Below are positions 9,086-17,787 of a DNA stretch of 64,000 bases, piece by piece. The stretch comes from Pseudomonas sp. JM0905a (GTDB taxonomy: Bacteria; Pseudomonadota; Gammaproteobacteria; Pseudomonadales; Pseudomonadaceae). The position numbers were made by a program, and so were the translations under genes. The stretch covers positions 310,001 to 374,000 of the forward strand of contig NZ_JACXBU010000004.1 in assembly GCF_014700075.1 (NCBI RefSeq), written 5' to 3'. The notes beneath the pieces were generated by a model that was given only the letters and a program-made list of their open reading frames with translations, did not search any database and was not told the DNA's origin. Position 1 is the first letter of the stretch. The number at the start of each line of letters is the position of its first letter.

Positions 9086-9819
9086 TGCATTACTCTTCGC
9101 AATTCATCTTCAACGACAAGGACATCCTCAGGTATATCCACAGCCAAGCTACCCGGTTGAGTCTCGACCATGCGGATTGGAGTGCCCCACTCTAGAAAAC
9201 GAAGGATCTCAATATCCTCACTTTGCTCCAGAGTGCTTTTTCGTCCAAACTGGCCATACCTCAACAAATCCTCTCGGCTAAAGGCATAGATACACACCTG
9301 TTTGAAGTAAGTGTCAGGCCGGTTCTCCTTACTCTTGAAGCCGGGTATCGCCAAGCGTGACATATACACCAAGCGGTGGTCTTCAGTAAAAATGACTTTG
9401 GGTATATTTACGCTCTGCGGATCTTCTGCAGGACCTAATGGACAGTAACCATTGATCACGTCTTTCGGATGCTGTTTTTTAAACTCCAACACTTTCAAAA
9501 TATCTTGAGGATCAAGCAATGGCTCGTCCCCTTGCACGTTCAGATATATATCCGCATCAATTTTAGCGGCAGCTTCAGCCAAGCGATCGGTGCCTGTAAG
9601 GGCTTTATCGCTGGTCATAATCGCGTTAAAACCAGCTGCCTCTACAACATCGGCGATACGCTGATCTTCAGTCGCAATGTAAACATCCTGTATAGGTAGT
9701 GCTTTTGCGCAAAGCTCTGCCACCCAGAGAATCATAGGTTTGCCCAGAAGCGGTACTAACGGCTTACCAGGAAAGCGTGAAGACTTGAAACGTGCCGGAA
9801 TGATGATGACAGTTCTCAT
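9082..9819 (-). CDS. KdsB-like CMP-(2-keto-3-deoxy sugar acid) synthetase
   Basis: 245 residues, normal length for KdsB. Hallmarks are IPARFKSSRFPGKPL at the N-terminus, TGTDRLAEAA, the NVQGDEPL metal-binding stretch, and the QSEDIEILRFLE and VDIPEDV segments. KdsB transfers CMP from CTP to Kdo. The housekeeping kdsB sits elsewhere in Pseudomonas genomes, so a second copy inside an O-antigen cluster, next to an aldolase and a HAD phosphatase, suggests activation of a related ulosonic acid for the O-unit. The gene ends in a 4-base overlap with the phosphatase and starts 17 bases after the aldolase gene. Confidence 0.88.
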   Translation of the reverse strand: MRTVIIIPARFKSSRFPGKPLVPLLGKPMILWVAELCAKALPIQDVYIATEDQRIADVVEAAGFNAIMTSDKALTGTDRLAEAAAKIDADIYLNVQGDEPLLDPQDILKVLEFKKQHPKDVINGYCPLGPAEDPQSVNIPKVIFTEDHRLVYMSRLAIPGFKSKENRPDTYFKQVCIYAFSREDLLRYGQFGRKSTLEQSEDIEILRFLEWGTPIRMVETQPGSLAVDIPEDVLVVEDELRRVMQ

Positions 9820-9835
9820 GCGTACGAACTCTAGA

Positions 9836-11449
9836 CTAGGCGTTAAGTGAATAGACGGAGGTGCTGGCCAACTCGTATAACGTCGGTGTAATGGCTAACA
9901 GCGGCAGAGCTCCCTTCGCGTTTTGGTAGACATGAAAGATCTTGTCTGCTTCCTGCCGGCGAGGATCATCCGCACCGTACCCATCAAAACCAGCCAGATA
10001 AATTGATTTACCCTGGCCACTTGTAGCAATCGCCAAGGCGTAGGCAATCACAAGCGACGTTGGCAGTTCGGCATGGCTTTGATGAAAGGCGAACGCTTCG
10101 GGCTGGACGCTCAGGCCAAAGTCCAGCAATTGCTTACCCGCCAAGGCCGCCCGCACATCTCCTGGTAGCATCGAAGCAGGGGTCGCCAGTGGCTGCGGCA
10201 GACGCCCATGCTCATCACAATCCGCAAGCAGGCGGACCGGGTGGCAAGCTGCACGAATGTCTATAAGCTCATCGTCCAGACTTTTTTGCGTGTTCAGTGC
10301 AATGACAAATGGCTTTTGCTGCCGAATAAAGCTTTCCAGTGCAGGGCGGTGTGCCTGTACTCCGGGCCCCGTCCCCAATATCAGCACATCACGACCCTTG
10401 ATCATGTCCGTCGGGTTCCAGCTGCCTCTCGGTTCGCCCCGGTAGAAGTGGCGTGCAGCCTCTAACGTAGACAGGTTGAACTTCTTGCCACCTTCAGTTT
10501 TCAGGTAGTCGATTACCGCAAGTATATCTTCCTCGCTGTAGCGACTGTCGCCAAGCATTTCCTGAATATAGGAGGGATGGATACCGTGCTTGCCGGCCAA
10601 GTAGTAGTACGGGTTACTGCCCCAACCGTAATAGGTCTGCATCGATTGGAAGTGCTTACGTATTACGCCTAACAAGGGGGTGATATTGGTTGTTGTACTA
10701 CGCTGGGCCTCAAGGGCGAGCACCAAGTATTCGGTTTTAACATTACCGGGGCCGCGCCCCATGCCTGTTACGGTGCCATCGACCCAGGTCACACCGGCCT
10801 CAACCGCGGCGACAGAGTTTGCAAGTGCCTGTCCCATATTGTCGTGGGTATGAATGCCCAGAGGACCAGACCAGCCCGCTTTAAAGGCCTCCACCACCTG
10901 ACGCGTATGCGCCGGATTCATGCTACCCATGGAGTCAGCGAAGTAGAGTACGTCGAGCGGATAATCACTCGCCGTTTTTGCCAATTGCGTGATTTCTTCA
11001 AGCGCCCGGTCTGCCACTTGCATAAGATTGAAACCGACTCTATAACCTTGCTCTTTTAACCACGTGGCGGCAGGCAAGGATCTTTCAAACTCATGCACAT
11101 GGCAGGCGATACGTACGAGCGTGACAGGTGATTCACTTGCCGGGGCGAACAAACGTTGCAGTCTTGTTTCCAGCGCCTCTTGGTGGCCTACTATTTCGCT
11201 GGCATTGATCATGACCCCCAGTTTCAGGCCTTGCGGAATCGACAAGCTGCGAATGAAGCTATCGGTAGTGTAGGCACAACCACCTTTGAAGCCGTCTCGA
11301 TTAAGCGAACGTAGCCCCAGCTCGACATAGTCCGTGCCGATGCTAAGCATGGCCTGAAGATAGTCCTCAATCAATTTTTGAGAAAAATCCCAGGAATTGT
11401 AGTAGCCACCATCACGCAGGGTACAGTCGAGAAGCACGATAGGTTTCAT
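9836..11449 (-). CDS. DRE-TIM aldolase-like protein with C-terminal Rossmann-like domain
   Basis: 537 residues in two parts. Residues 1-about 280 are an HMGL/DRE-TIM metallolyase barrel: LLDCTLRDGG at residues 6-15, the metal site GIHTHDNMGQALANS, and GMGRGPGNVKTE. Residues about 350-537 begin with DVLILGTGPGVQAH, a nucleotide-binding-like loop, and end with IYLAGFDGYGADDPRRQEADKIF; this resembles the DUF115-type domains found in sugar-acid loci. Barrel members condense or cleave keto acids. With the following CMP synthetase and HAD phosphatase it probably makes a 2-keto-3-deoxy sugar acid. I know this domain pair only from surface polysaccharide loci, and its reaction is not established to my knowledge. 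Confidence 0.8.
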   Translation of the reverse strand: MKPIVLLDCTLRDGGYYNSWDFSQKLIEDYLQAMLSIGTDYVELGLRSLNRDGFKGGCAYTTDSFIRSLSIPQGLKLGVMINASEIVGHQEALETRLQRLFAPASESPVTLVRIACHVHEFERSLPAATWLKEQGYRVGFNLMQVADRALEEITQLAKTASDYPLDVLYFADSMGSMNPAHTRQVVEAFKAGWSGPLGIHTHDNMGQALANSVAAVEAGVTWVDGTVTGMGRGPGNVKTEYLVLALEAQRSTTTNITPLLGVIRKHFQSMQTYYGWGSNPYYYLAGKHGIHPSYIQEMLGDSRYSEEDILAVIDYLKTEGGKKFNLSTLEAARHFYRGEPRGSWNPTDMIKGRDVLILGTGPGVQAHRPALESFIRQQKPFVIALNTQKSLDDELIDIRAACHPVRLLADCDEHGRLPQPLATPASMLPGDVRAALAGKQLLDFGLSVQPEAFAFHQSHAELPTSLVIAYALAIATSGQGKSIYLAGFDGYGADDPRRQEADKIFHVYQNAKGALPLLAITPTLYELASTSVYSLNA

Positions 11450-11462
11450 CAGAATAATTACC

Positions 11463-12752
11463 TCAGCTGAATGGGTGACCGAACATTGCCCTATGCTTAA
11501 TCTTGAGCAGTGATTTCAGATCTTGATCAAACCAGTCCATCATATAGTTTGCGAAAAACGTGCAGACCAAGGTTGCAATTGCAGCCCCCTTGACCCCATA
11601 AACAGGAATAAGCAAAAGATTTAGACCGACATTAAGCACAGCTGCAAGAGCAGTTCGCAGAGCGAACTTTTTCTCCATTTTTTCAACGTTTAAATAACGC
11701 GCCGAAACAGAACCCATCGCGGCAAAAACAGCCGTCCACATGACGATATCCACAACCGGTGCAGACTCTCTATACTCTTCACCAAATGCCAGAACCATCA
11801 GGTGCTCACTTATCAGAGAAACGACAACGGCAGCCAGAACGCTCATCCAAATGACCAATCTGAACAGCTGCGTCAGTCTTTTATGATAATTACCCTCGTC
11901 ACCCTGCTTCAGCTTCACTATTGCAGGTAAAAGTGAAACAGTAATAACAGCCGTCACGATCGCCCAAGCTTCATATATTCTTACCGCCGCAGAATATATG
12001 CCGACCTCATGCAAACCAAGCATATTTCTAATCATCACCTGATCAATTCGCATATACACTTGAATTGCAACAGCTCCGAGCACCAGCGGCCAGGCGCTCT
12101 TCAACATCTGCTTCGCTTGTTGCCCGCAAAAAAACTTAAAAAAACTGATATTCCTGTTACCAATTGCCGCAACAATGAATATTACCGCCAACACCACATG
12201 ATCCATTAGAAATGCGCAAACAAACCAGATCAAATCCGCCTGAACAAAAACCAAGTACAATTTAGCTATTGACATCAAAAACAATGCTATCGACTTGCAG
12301 ATCGCAGAATACTTGGCCTTCACTTGCGACTGAAAATAAAAATCCACAACCAGAAAAGAACAAAAAATTGTACCAACCGCAATAATACTAGCGTAAATTT
12401 TTACGCTCACAATTTCTCCCGTGCTCCATACCACGATGCCAACCAGCAGATAGCAAAATAAAGCAGCAACAAACATCATCCAAAAGGCAGTACCCATTAA
12501 CATCTGTTTTCTTTCTGGAGTACTGACTAGCTCGCGCACAAGAATAGCATCCATCCCTAAGCGAGAGATGGCGATCATGAACGTCGAAATAGCTAAAATA
12601 TAACTCAGCACCCCAAACTGCTCAGGTCCAAGGTAGCGTGCAATATAAATACCAACAAATACACCTGAGAGAATACGCAGAAACTGCTCAGCCATCATCC
12701 AGGACGAATTTATAAAGTAACGTTTAAACGTACTATTTTTTTTGACCTGCAT
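11463..12752 (-). CDS. wzx: O-antigen flippase (Wzx, polysaccharide transporter family)
   Basis: 429 residues with about twelve predicted membrane helices. It has the N-terminal pattern of Wzx/RfbX proteins: FINSSWMMAEQFLRILSGVFVGIYIARYLGPEQFG, then SRLGMDAILVREL; later RIDQVMIRNMLGLHEVGIYSAAVRI is the other family signature. It carries undecaprenyl-linked O-units across the inner membrane. It is the first intact gene of the cluster in the direction of transcription. Confidence 0.93.
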   Translation of the reverse strand: MQVKKNSTFKRYFINSSWMMAEQFLRILSGVFVGIYIARYLGPEQFGVLSYILAISTFMIAISRLGMDAILVRELVSTPERKQMLMGTAFWMMFVAALFCYLLVGIVVWSTGEIVSVKIYASIIAVGTIFCSFLVVDFYFQSQVKAKYSAICKSIALFLMSIAKLYLVFVQADLIWFVCAFLMDHVVLAVIFIVAAIGNRNISFFKFFCGQQAKQMLKSAWPLVLGAVAIQVYMRIDQVMIRNMLGLHEVGIYSAAVRIYEAWAIVTAVITVSLLPAIVKLKQGDEGNYHKRLTQLFRLVIWMSVLAAVVVSLISEHLMVLAFGEEYRESAPVVDIVMWTAVFAAMGSVSARYLNVEKMEKKFALRTALAAVLNVGLNLLLIPVYGVKGAAIATLVCTFFANYMMDWFDQDLKSLLKIKHRAMFGHPFS

Positions 12753-13040
12753 ATTTTAAATCACTTCCCATCCACACCCATTATTGCAGCAGTCAACAAC
12801 CTAAGACGCCAGTAATATTCAAGCCACTCCAAAAACAGACATCACACTGACCAAACCTGAGGCGCACTTACAGTAAAAAACCCTGTGAAACATATTGGCA
12901 ACTCAGAGAAAAAACCAATTTCACTTTATATTCCCACCCAGCTTCCACCCTTAACTCCTCACCGTGACAGTTAGCTTTACCGATCGTTATGTTAGCGCCT
13001 AATTTACCGAGAATAATGATCGCCAGACGGTGCTCTTCAT
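12753..13040. other. Gap between wzx and the MBL pseudogene
   Basis: About 290 bases upstream of wzx. Frames here are short and continue from the broken upstream gene. No clear promoter or terminator seen, though the promoter for the downstream O-antigen genes may lie here. Confidence 0.4.
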
Positions 13041-13787
13041 TTATGTAGCACTTACGTTGCGCAGAAGATGATTGTTCCTTAGCCCTCGACTCGCCATGCA
13101 CGATCCGCACCTCAGACGGCCCTCCCGCCTCCGCATAACAAAATTCACCAGCTCCTTCTGGTCCGCATGGGCCGAATGGCCATCTATGGTATGGATTCGA
13201 GCTCGAATGTCATAGCGTTGCCCGTCCAGATCTGCATAGCCGTCACGCGGGCAATAAGGCCGGGGGTGTCGCCTTGAGCCTAGCCAACGAGCAGAGCGTT
13301 GTGCCGCGGGTCGCGCGAGCATGGATTTCAAGTAATTGACGATTCGACCGCTGCGGCATATTCCGTTCCCTGCAATGACGATGGCCGGACGAGTGGTTTC
13401 CGTGCTCCACGCGCTGCAGCGCTTCGTTATCCCACAAGGACTCCTTCTGCTCGCGACTGAGGCCACGCTTGAAGGCATACTCCAGCACGATGGACAGCAG
13501 CTTGGCGGAGGGTTCACTGCAGAGTATCGGCCCCTTGAAACCAGCAGATGGGGCATGAATCCGACGTGGTCGATTTGCACGTAACTGGCGACCAGGGCCT
13601 TGATCGTATCCAGGGAAAACGCAATGGCCAGGTGTTCAGCAACGGATTTGCCTTCGGCCGAGGTTTCCGCCACCTGAAATAGCCCGCCTTCGATCAGCAG
13701 ACAGTGCTCGGCGTCCATCAGCAGTTGGTGGCAGGAGCCGATGACGCCGTCCTTAGCGCCGTGGTGCTGGATGTCGGGGTAATTCAT
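13041..13787 (-). pseudogene. Decayed metallo-beta-lactamase-fold / RNA-metabolising hydrolase gene
   Basis: The start at ATG 13787 has a ribosome site (GGGGGCGA). The first part reads normally (MNYPDIQHHGAKDGVIGSCH, then IKALVASYVQIDHVG), matching the N-terminus of the MBL/CPSF-type hydrolases common near Pseudomonas O-antigen loci. The zinc motif, normally T-H-x-H-x-D-H, is degraded to SYVQIDH. The continuation AKRGLSREQKESLWDNEALQ-like sequence is in another frame (about 13488-13250), and YADLDGQRYDIRARIHTIDGHSAHADQKELVNFV is back in the first frame near 13150-13260. The end, MRIVHGESRAKEQ, is in a third frame near 13110. At least two frameshifts plus loss of metal ligands make this non-functional. 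Confidence 0.8.
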
Positions 13788-14137
13788 GTGGTCGCCCCCT
13801 GTTAGTCCGTTAACGATGCCGGCGGGTGGATCGGTGCCGGGATTCATCCCTGGTTTATGGCGGCGTGTTCGCTTCGATAGCGGCCACCCTGCTTGTTTCT
13901 GGATCTGCCATTACACTGCCTGTGTTTGGACTTTGCTGCGCCTGTCGTGCTCGCGTAGCAGCATGCTACTCGAACGGCTACAGGCGGACCGTTCGCTACG
14001 CTCCTAAGTCCACCGGGCTATCACTTTCTGGTGCGTCTTGGCGCCTGTTGACGGATCGCCAGCACGCTGGCTTCTACACAGCTTGCTGCTCGACAGCGCA
14101 GCGCCGAAGACGGGGACGCCTGGTTATATGCCGACTC
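13788..14137. other. Gap between wzz (first copy) and the MBL pseudogene
   Basis: 350 bases without a supported gene. It contains small palindromes such as GTAGCAGCATGCTAC near 13953 and no coding frame that looks real on either strand. Confidence 0.4.
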
Positions 14138-15433
14138 TCATACAGCGTTAGCCAGGGCAAAAGCGTCGGGTTTACGGCGCAGGATATTGCGCAACAGGGC
14201 GATAAATAGGCCGAGCACTCCCCCGAGCACCAGACCCAATACCAGGATCAGCGCTTTCTTGGGCTTGATCGGTTTCAGGGGTTCGACGGCGACCTGATCG
14301 ATCGTTACCAACTTGAGATCGGCAACATCGAACTGCAGGTTACGCAGGCGGGTAGACTCTTCACGCCAGGTGGCCAGGTCTTTGAGGAACAGGTCTTCGT
14401 TTTCGCGCTGTTTGAGCACTTCGACCTGACGGTTATGCGTCAACAGTTGCAGTTCCTTGGCGATCTGCGCAATGCGCGGCTCGGTGAAGTCGTCGGAGCG
14501 GCGCTGTAGCAAGGCGTTGCGCTCAGCCTCTAGGGCTTCGCTGCCCATGAAATAGAGCGGTACCTGTTGGTTGTTGACTTCGGTACGAATCACGCTGCCT
14601 TGCGCTACGCGCTCGCCCTCGCCCAGCGCGGAGGGTGTGGTGGGTTTGCCGATACCCAGCGCCTTGGCTATACGGATCGCCTCATCGAGTTGCGCGATGC
14701 GGTTATCGCGGCGAGCCTTGAGCTGCTGACGCAGGGCCTTGAGTTCGTCTTGCAACTGCGCACGCTTGAGGCTGTCGGCTTCGAGCAGCTTGGCGACCCT
14801 GGCTTCCTTGCTAGCTTCATAGTTGGCGCGGGCCGCAGCCATCTTCAAATCGAGTTGGTTCAGACGGTTCTGGATCACCGTTTGCAAATCGGCAGCGATC
14901 CGCCCGCGCTCCGCTTGGATGGCGTGCTCGACCAAGCCATTGATCAGAGCGACGCCATTGACATCCGCCGGATACGTCAGCTGGATGCCAACATAAGCGC
15001 TGAGGTTGTCGGTTTTTTTCGGGTCGGGCTGGAGCATCTTGAAAGCCTCCCGATTGAAACTTTCGAAGGTCTGCTCGAGGCTGCGATTGGGCTGGCGCAG
15101 GGCCTCGAACAAACCCTGGTTGGCGCGGAAGAATTCCAGGCGGCTGTCATAGGACTCCAAAGCCACCCCAACACGCTGCATGGCCTGCTCAGGCTTCAAC
15201 TCGTAAACACCAGTGCGGTTCAGGGCGTCGAGGTCCTTGAGCCCCGCAGGGCGCAGAACGCTTTGCACCTGGTATTCCGGGGTGGCCAGGAAGGCGTAGG
15301 CCGCCGCGACCAAACCGACCAGCAGAGCGACCAAGACAACCAGCCGCTTCTGCTCCCAAAGCGAATGAAATAACGCGGCTAGGTCGATTTCGTCGCTGGC
15401 GGCTTGCTGTATGGCGGGGGAGATTGCATTCAC
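14138..15433 (-). CDS. wzz: Chain length determinant protein Wzz, downstream copy
   Basis: About 431 residues from the GTG at 15433 (VNAISPAIQQAASDEIDLAAL). The open frame runs to 15595 but the extra 54 residues lack family likeness, and the next paralogue starts the same distance before DEIDL. Layout is typical of Wzz/PCP proteins: a short cytoplasmic end, a first helix about residues 30-50 (LVVLVALLVGLVAAAYAFLATPEY), a long periplasmic coiled-coil region (QAERGRIAADLQTVIQNRLNQLD to about 370), and a second helix near the end with the proline-rich EPLKPIKPKKALILVLG motif. It sets the modal length of O-antigen made by Wzy. Start choice is uncertain because the ribosome site is weak. Confidence 0.85.
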   Translation of the reverse strand: MNAISPAIQQAASDEIDLAALFHSLWEQKRLVVLVALLVGLVAAAYAFLATPEYQVQSVLRPAGLKDLDALNRTGVYELKPEQAMQRVGVALESYDSRLEFFRANQGLFEALRQPNRSLEQTFESFNREAFKMLQPDPKKTDNLSAYVGIQLTYPADVNGVALINGLVEHAIQAERGRIAADLQTVIQNRLNQLDLKMAAARANYEASKEARVAKLLEADSLKRAQLQDELKALRQQLKARRDNRIAQLDEAIRIAKALGIGKPTTPSALGEGERVAQGSVIRTEVNNQQVPLYFMGSEALEAERNALLQRRSDDFTEPRIAQIAKELQLLTHNRQVEVLKQRENEDLFLKDLATWREESTRLRNLQFDVADLKLVTIDQVAVEPLKPIKPKKALILVLGLVLGGVLGLFIALLRNILRRKPDAFALANAV

Positions 15434-16143
15434 GGCTTGAGGTCCATCTTCCAAAAAGTGTGCCACTGATACACCAGCGAGGGACAACGATCCTTGGCAA
15501 CACGTTGTTATCCTCTTCTGCCATGGACCGCTCACCCTGGAGCGCACGGCATAGCGGGCATATGCCCACCCCCGCCAGTAAAGACTGGGCAGCATTTTGC
15601 CTACGTCGTATTACATTACAAGCCTTGACAACCAGCTGGCAGCTACAGGCAGACGGACGGGAACTTTTTGGTATGCATCATGTCCCCGCACTGCGCACAT
15701 TGACGCCTTGGTCCACTGGCAAGTGGCAAGGTTCGTGATGCGTGCTGCAGGTGGTGCCCCATCACCGCCTACCGAGCATCAACTCTCGTTCTGCCACTAA
15801 GATGGATGAGTTTTTCAGCGCTGCAGCCTTTAGGCTGGCAGGAGACCATCCAACGCTCGTTAAGCAGGGAAAGTCTCCCGGCACCCGCGAGTAAAATGCC
15901 CTATGAGAGCTACCGCTTAGCGTGTGCAATGGCTACGCCTGCATTAAGTGTGGCAGCACCTGCATTGCCTGTAGAAGCTGGCTTGCCAGCGAATGGCCCC
16001 GTTTCGCTAGCTAGCTCCTTCAACGCTCCTGGACCGATGGTCGATTCTGACAACTGCTAACGCAGACACAGCTTATGAGTTCGACGGTAAAAACGGCAGG
16101 GATACTGGCGTTGGTCCATACGAGTCGACAGCGGCCTCTTGTC
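15434..16143. other. Gap between the two wzz genes
   Basis: About 700 bases with no supported gene. It holds a degenerate REP-like sequence around 15969-16000 (see the repeat entry) and presumably the promoter for the downstream wzz. No open frame on either strand resembles a known protein. Confidence 0.45.
15968..15996. repeat. REP-like palindrome
   Basis: GTAGAAGCTGGCTTGCCAGCGAATGG resembles the common Pseudomonas REP core (GTAGGAGCCGGCTTGCCGGCGAA). The GCTGGCTTGCCAGC centre is palindromic. It lies between the two wzz genes. A second copy in the opposite orientation is at 17646-17672. Confidence 0.6.
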
Positions 16144-17415
16144 CTAGGGTTTGTCGGTTTGTCTGGGGCGCAGCAGGTTGCGTAGCAACGCTGCGAAGAC
16201 GCCGAGCATCAGGCCACCGACACCACCCAAGCCGATGACCAGAGCCTTCTTCGGTTTGACCGCCCTGAGCGGTTCAAGCGCTAGTTGGTCCAGCCGGACC
16301 AACTGCAGTGTGCTGGTATCGAACTTGATACCTTTGAGTTGCGCCGCCTCCTCCCGCCATTGCGCCAAATCCTTGAGGTACAGATCTTCATTCTTGCGTT
16401 GCTCAAGGACTTCCACCTGCCGATTGCGGCTCAGCAGGGCCAGCTCCTTCTCGATCTCGGCTATTCGCGGCTCGCTGAAATCGTCGGAGCGGCGTTCGCT
16501 GAGGGCCTGCCGTTCGGCCTTCAGTGCATCTACGCCCATGAAGTACAGCGGAATTTCACGACTGTTGACTTCGGTGCGCACGACCTGCCCCTGGCGCTGT
16601 GCGTCGGCCATGGCCGAGGGAGTGGTGGGTTTGCGAATGCCCAGCGACTCGGCTATCTGCATGGCTTCGTCAAGGCTTTTGATGCGGTTCTCACGGCGCG
16701 TTTTCAATTCGCTGCGCAGGGCCTGCAACTCGTCCTGCAATTGCGCCCGGCGCAAGGCATCCAGCTCGAGCAGTCCGGCAATTTGCGCCTGCTTGCTCGC
16801 CTCGTAGCTGGCCCGTGCCGCCTCAATCTTCTGCTCGAGGGCAAACAAGCGGTTGGCTATCAGCACCTTCAGGTCGGTGGCTATTCGCGCCCGCTCGTCC
16901 TCCAGCACGGAGGCGACCAGGCCATTGACTACCGCCACGCCATCTACCCCCCTGGGGTAAGTCAGCGATACACCGACGAACTCGCTCAGGCTATTGGGTT
17001 TCTTCGGGTCGACCTGCAACATGGTGAACGCCGAGCGGTTGAACTCCTCGAAGACCTGCTCCAGCGAGCGCCCAGGCTCGGCCAGACCAGTGAATAGCTG
17101 TTGGTTCTCACGGAAGAACTTGAGGCGGTTCTCGTAGGAAGAGAGCCCTGCTCCGACACGACCCAATGCTTCGGCTGGCGTCAGTTCATAGACGCCCGTG
17201 CCATTCAATTCATCAAGGCTACCGCGATCCACCGGGCGCAGCACGCTCTGCACCTGGTAGTGCGGTGTCGCCAGGAAGGCATAAGCACATGCACCCAGGG
17301 TGACCAGGCAGGCAATGGCTAGAATCAGGTACTTTTGCTGGAAAAGTGATCGAAACAGTTCGACCAGATCGATTTCATCATTTTTATAGGTGGATTGCTG
17401 CAGTTGGTCAGGCAT
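16144..17415 (-). CDS. wzz: Chain length determinant protein Wzz, upstream copy
   Basis: 423 residues from ATG 17415. Same layout as the neighbouring copy: cytoplasmic NDEIDLVELFRSLFQQ, first helix about 32-52, long periplasmic helical part, then ALEPLRAVKPKKALVIGLGGVGGLMLGVFAALL as the second helix. The two proteins align end to end (for example LFLATPxYQVQSVLRP, TGVYEL, RKPTTPSA, PLYFMG, RRSDDFxEPRIA, NRQVEVLxQRxNEDL), so they are tandem paralogues that have diverged considerably. Two Wzz proteins could give two modal O-antigen lengths. Confidence 0.93.
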   Translation of the reverse strand: MPDQLQQSTYKNDEIDLVELFRSLFQQKYLILAIACLVTLGACAYAFLATPHYQVQSVLRPVDRGSLDELNGTGVYELTPAEALGRVGAGLSSYENRLKFFRENQQLFTGLAEPGRSLEQVFEEFNRSAFTMLQVDPKKPNSLSEFVGVSLTYPRGVDGVAVVNGLVASVLEDERARIATDLKVLIANRLFALEQKIEAARASYEASKQAQIAGLLELDALRRAQLQDELQALRSELKTRRENRIKSLDEAMQIAESLGIRKPTTPSAMADAQRQGQVVRTEVNSREIPLYFMGVDALKAERQALSERRSDDFSEPRIAEIEKELALLSRNRQVEVLEQRKNEDLYLKDLAQWREEAAQLKGIKFDTSTLQLVRLDQLALEPLRAVKPKKALVIGLGGVGGLMLGVFAALLRNLLRPRQTDKP

Positions 17416-17720
17416 AGGTTGGTTGGGGTCCGTCTAAACACAGGTCTATCGCATGGCATGCGATCACTTTTAAGTTCCCTCCCGGAGCGCCCTGCCCCTC
17501 TGTGCAGGCAGCAGGCCCATTCCTTGTACCCAGCGGGGTGTGACAGTCGTCTGGACGATTTGTTCAGCGCAGCGGGAGTTAAGGGAAGCAGCAAGCCTAA
17601 CGAACGAACGCCGCCTGGCGATGCGGTCGGCCAGACTACCGCGACGATTCGCCGGCAAGCCGGCTCCTACGCGAGCGGTGCTCAGCATCAGCAGTTGATG
17701 GATGCAGAACCAATATAATG
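17416..17720. other. Region upstream of wzz
   Basis: About 300 bases between the terminator of the first giant peroxidase gene and wzz. It should hold the promoter for the wzz genes. The only clear element is the REP-like sequence at 17646-17672. Confidence 0.4.
17646..17672. repeat. REP-like palindrome
   Basis: ATTCGCCGGCAAGCCGGCTC followed by CTACG matches the widespread Pseudomonas REP core with a perfect GCCGGC-AA-GCCGGC centre. It lies just downstream of the giant peroxidase gene, a usual place for such elements. Confidence 0.75.
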
Positions 17721-17721
17721 C

Positions 17722-17748
17722 GAAATGGGGCGACAAGCGCCCCATTTC
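17722..17748 (-). terminator. Hairpin downstream of the first giant peroxidase gene
   Basis: A perfect 11-bp stem (GAAATGGGGCG / CGCCCCATTTC) with a 5-base loop, 40 bases after the stop codon. There is no long T-run on the exit side, so termination strength is uncertain. Confidence 0.6.
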
Positions 17749-17787
17749 TCGGTTACTTACATCTGGTTTCTACTGCCGGCGGCCTCT

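Noticed and set aside
12868-13110. An 80-codon minus-strand frame beginning MRIVHGESRAKEQ.
   Set aside because: The start is the C-terminal end of the broken MBL-fold gene in another frame; the rest has no family likeness.
13826-14209. A 127-codon plus-strand frame before wzz.
   Set aside because: Cys/Arg-rich translation of non-coding DNA that runs into the wzz gene on the other strand; no homology recognised.
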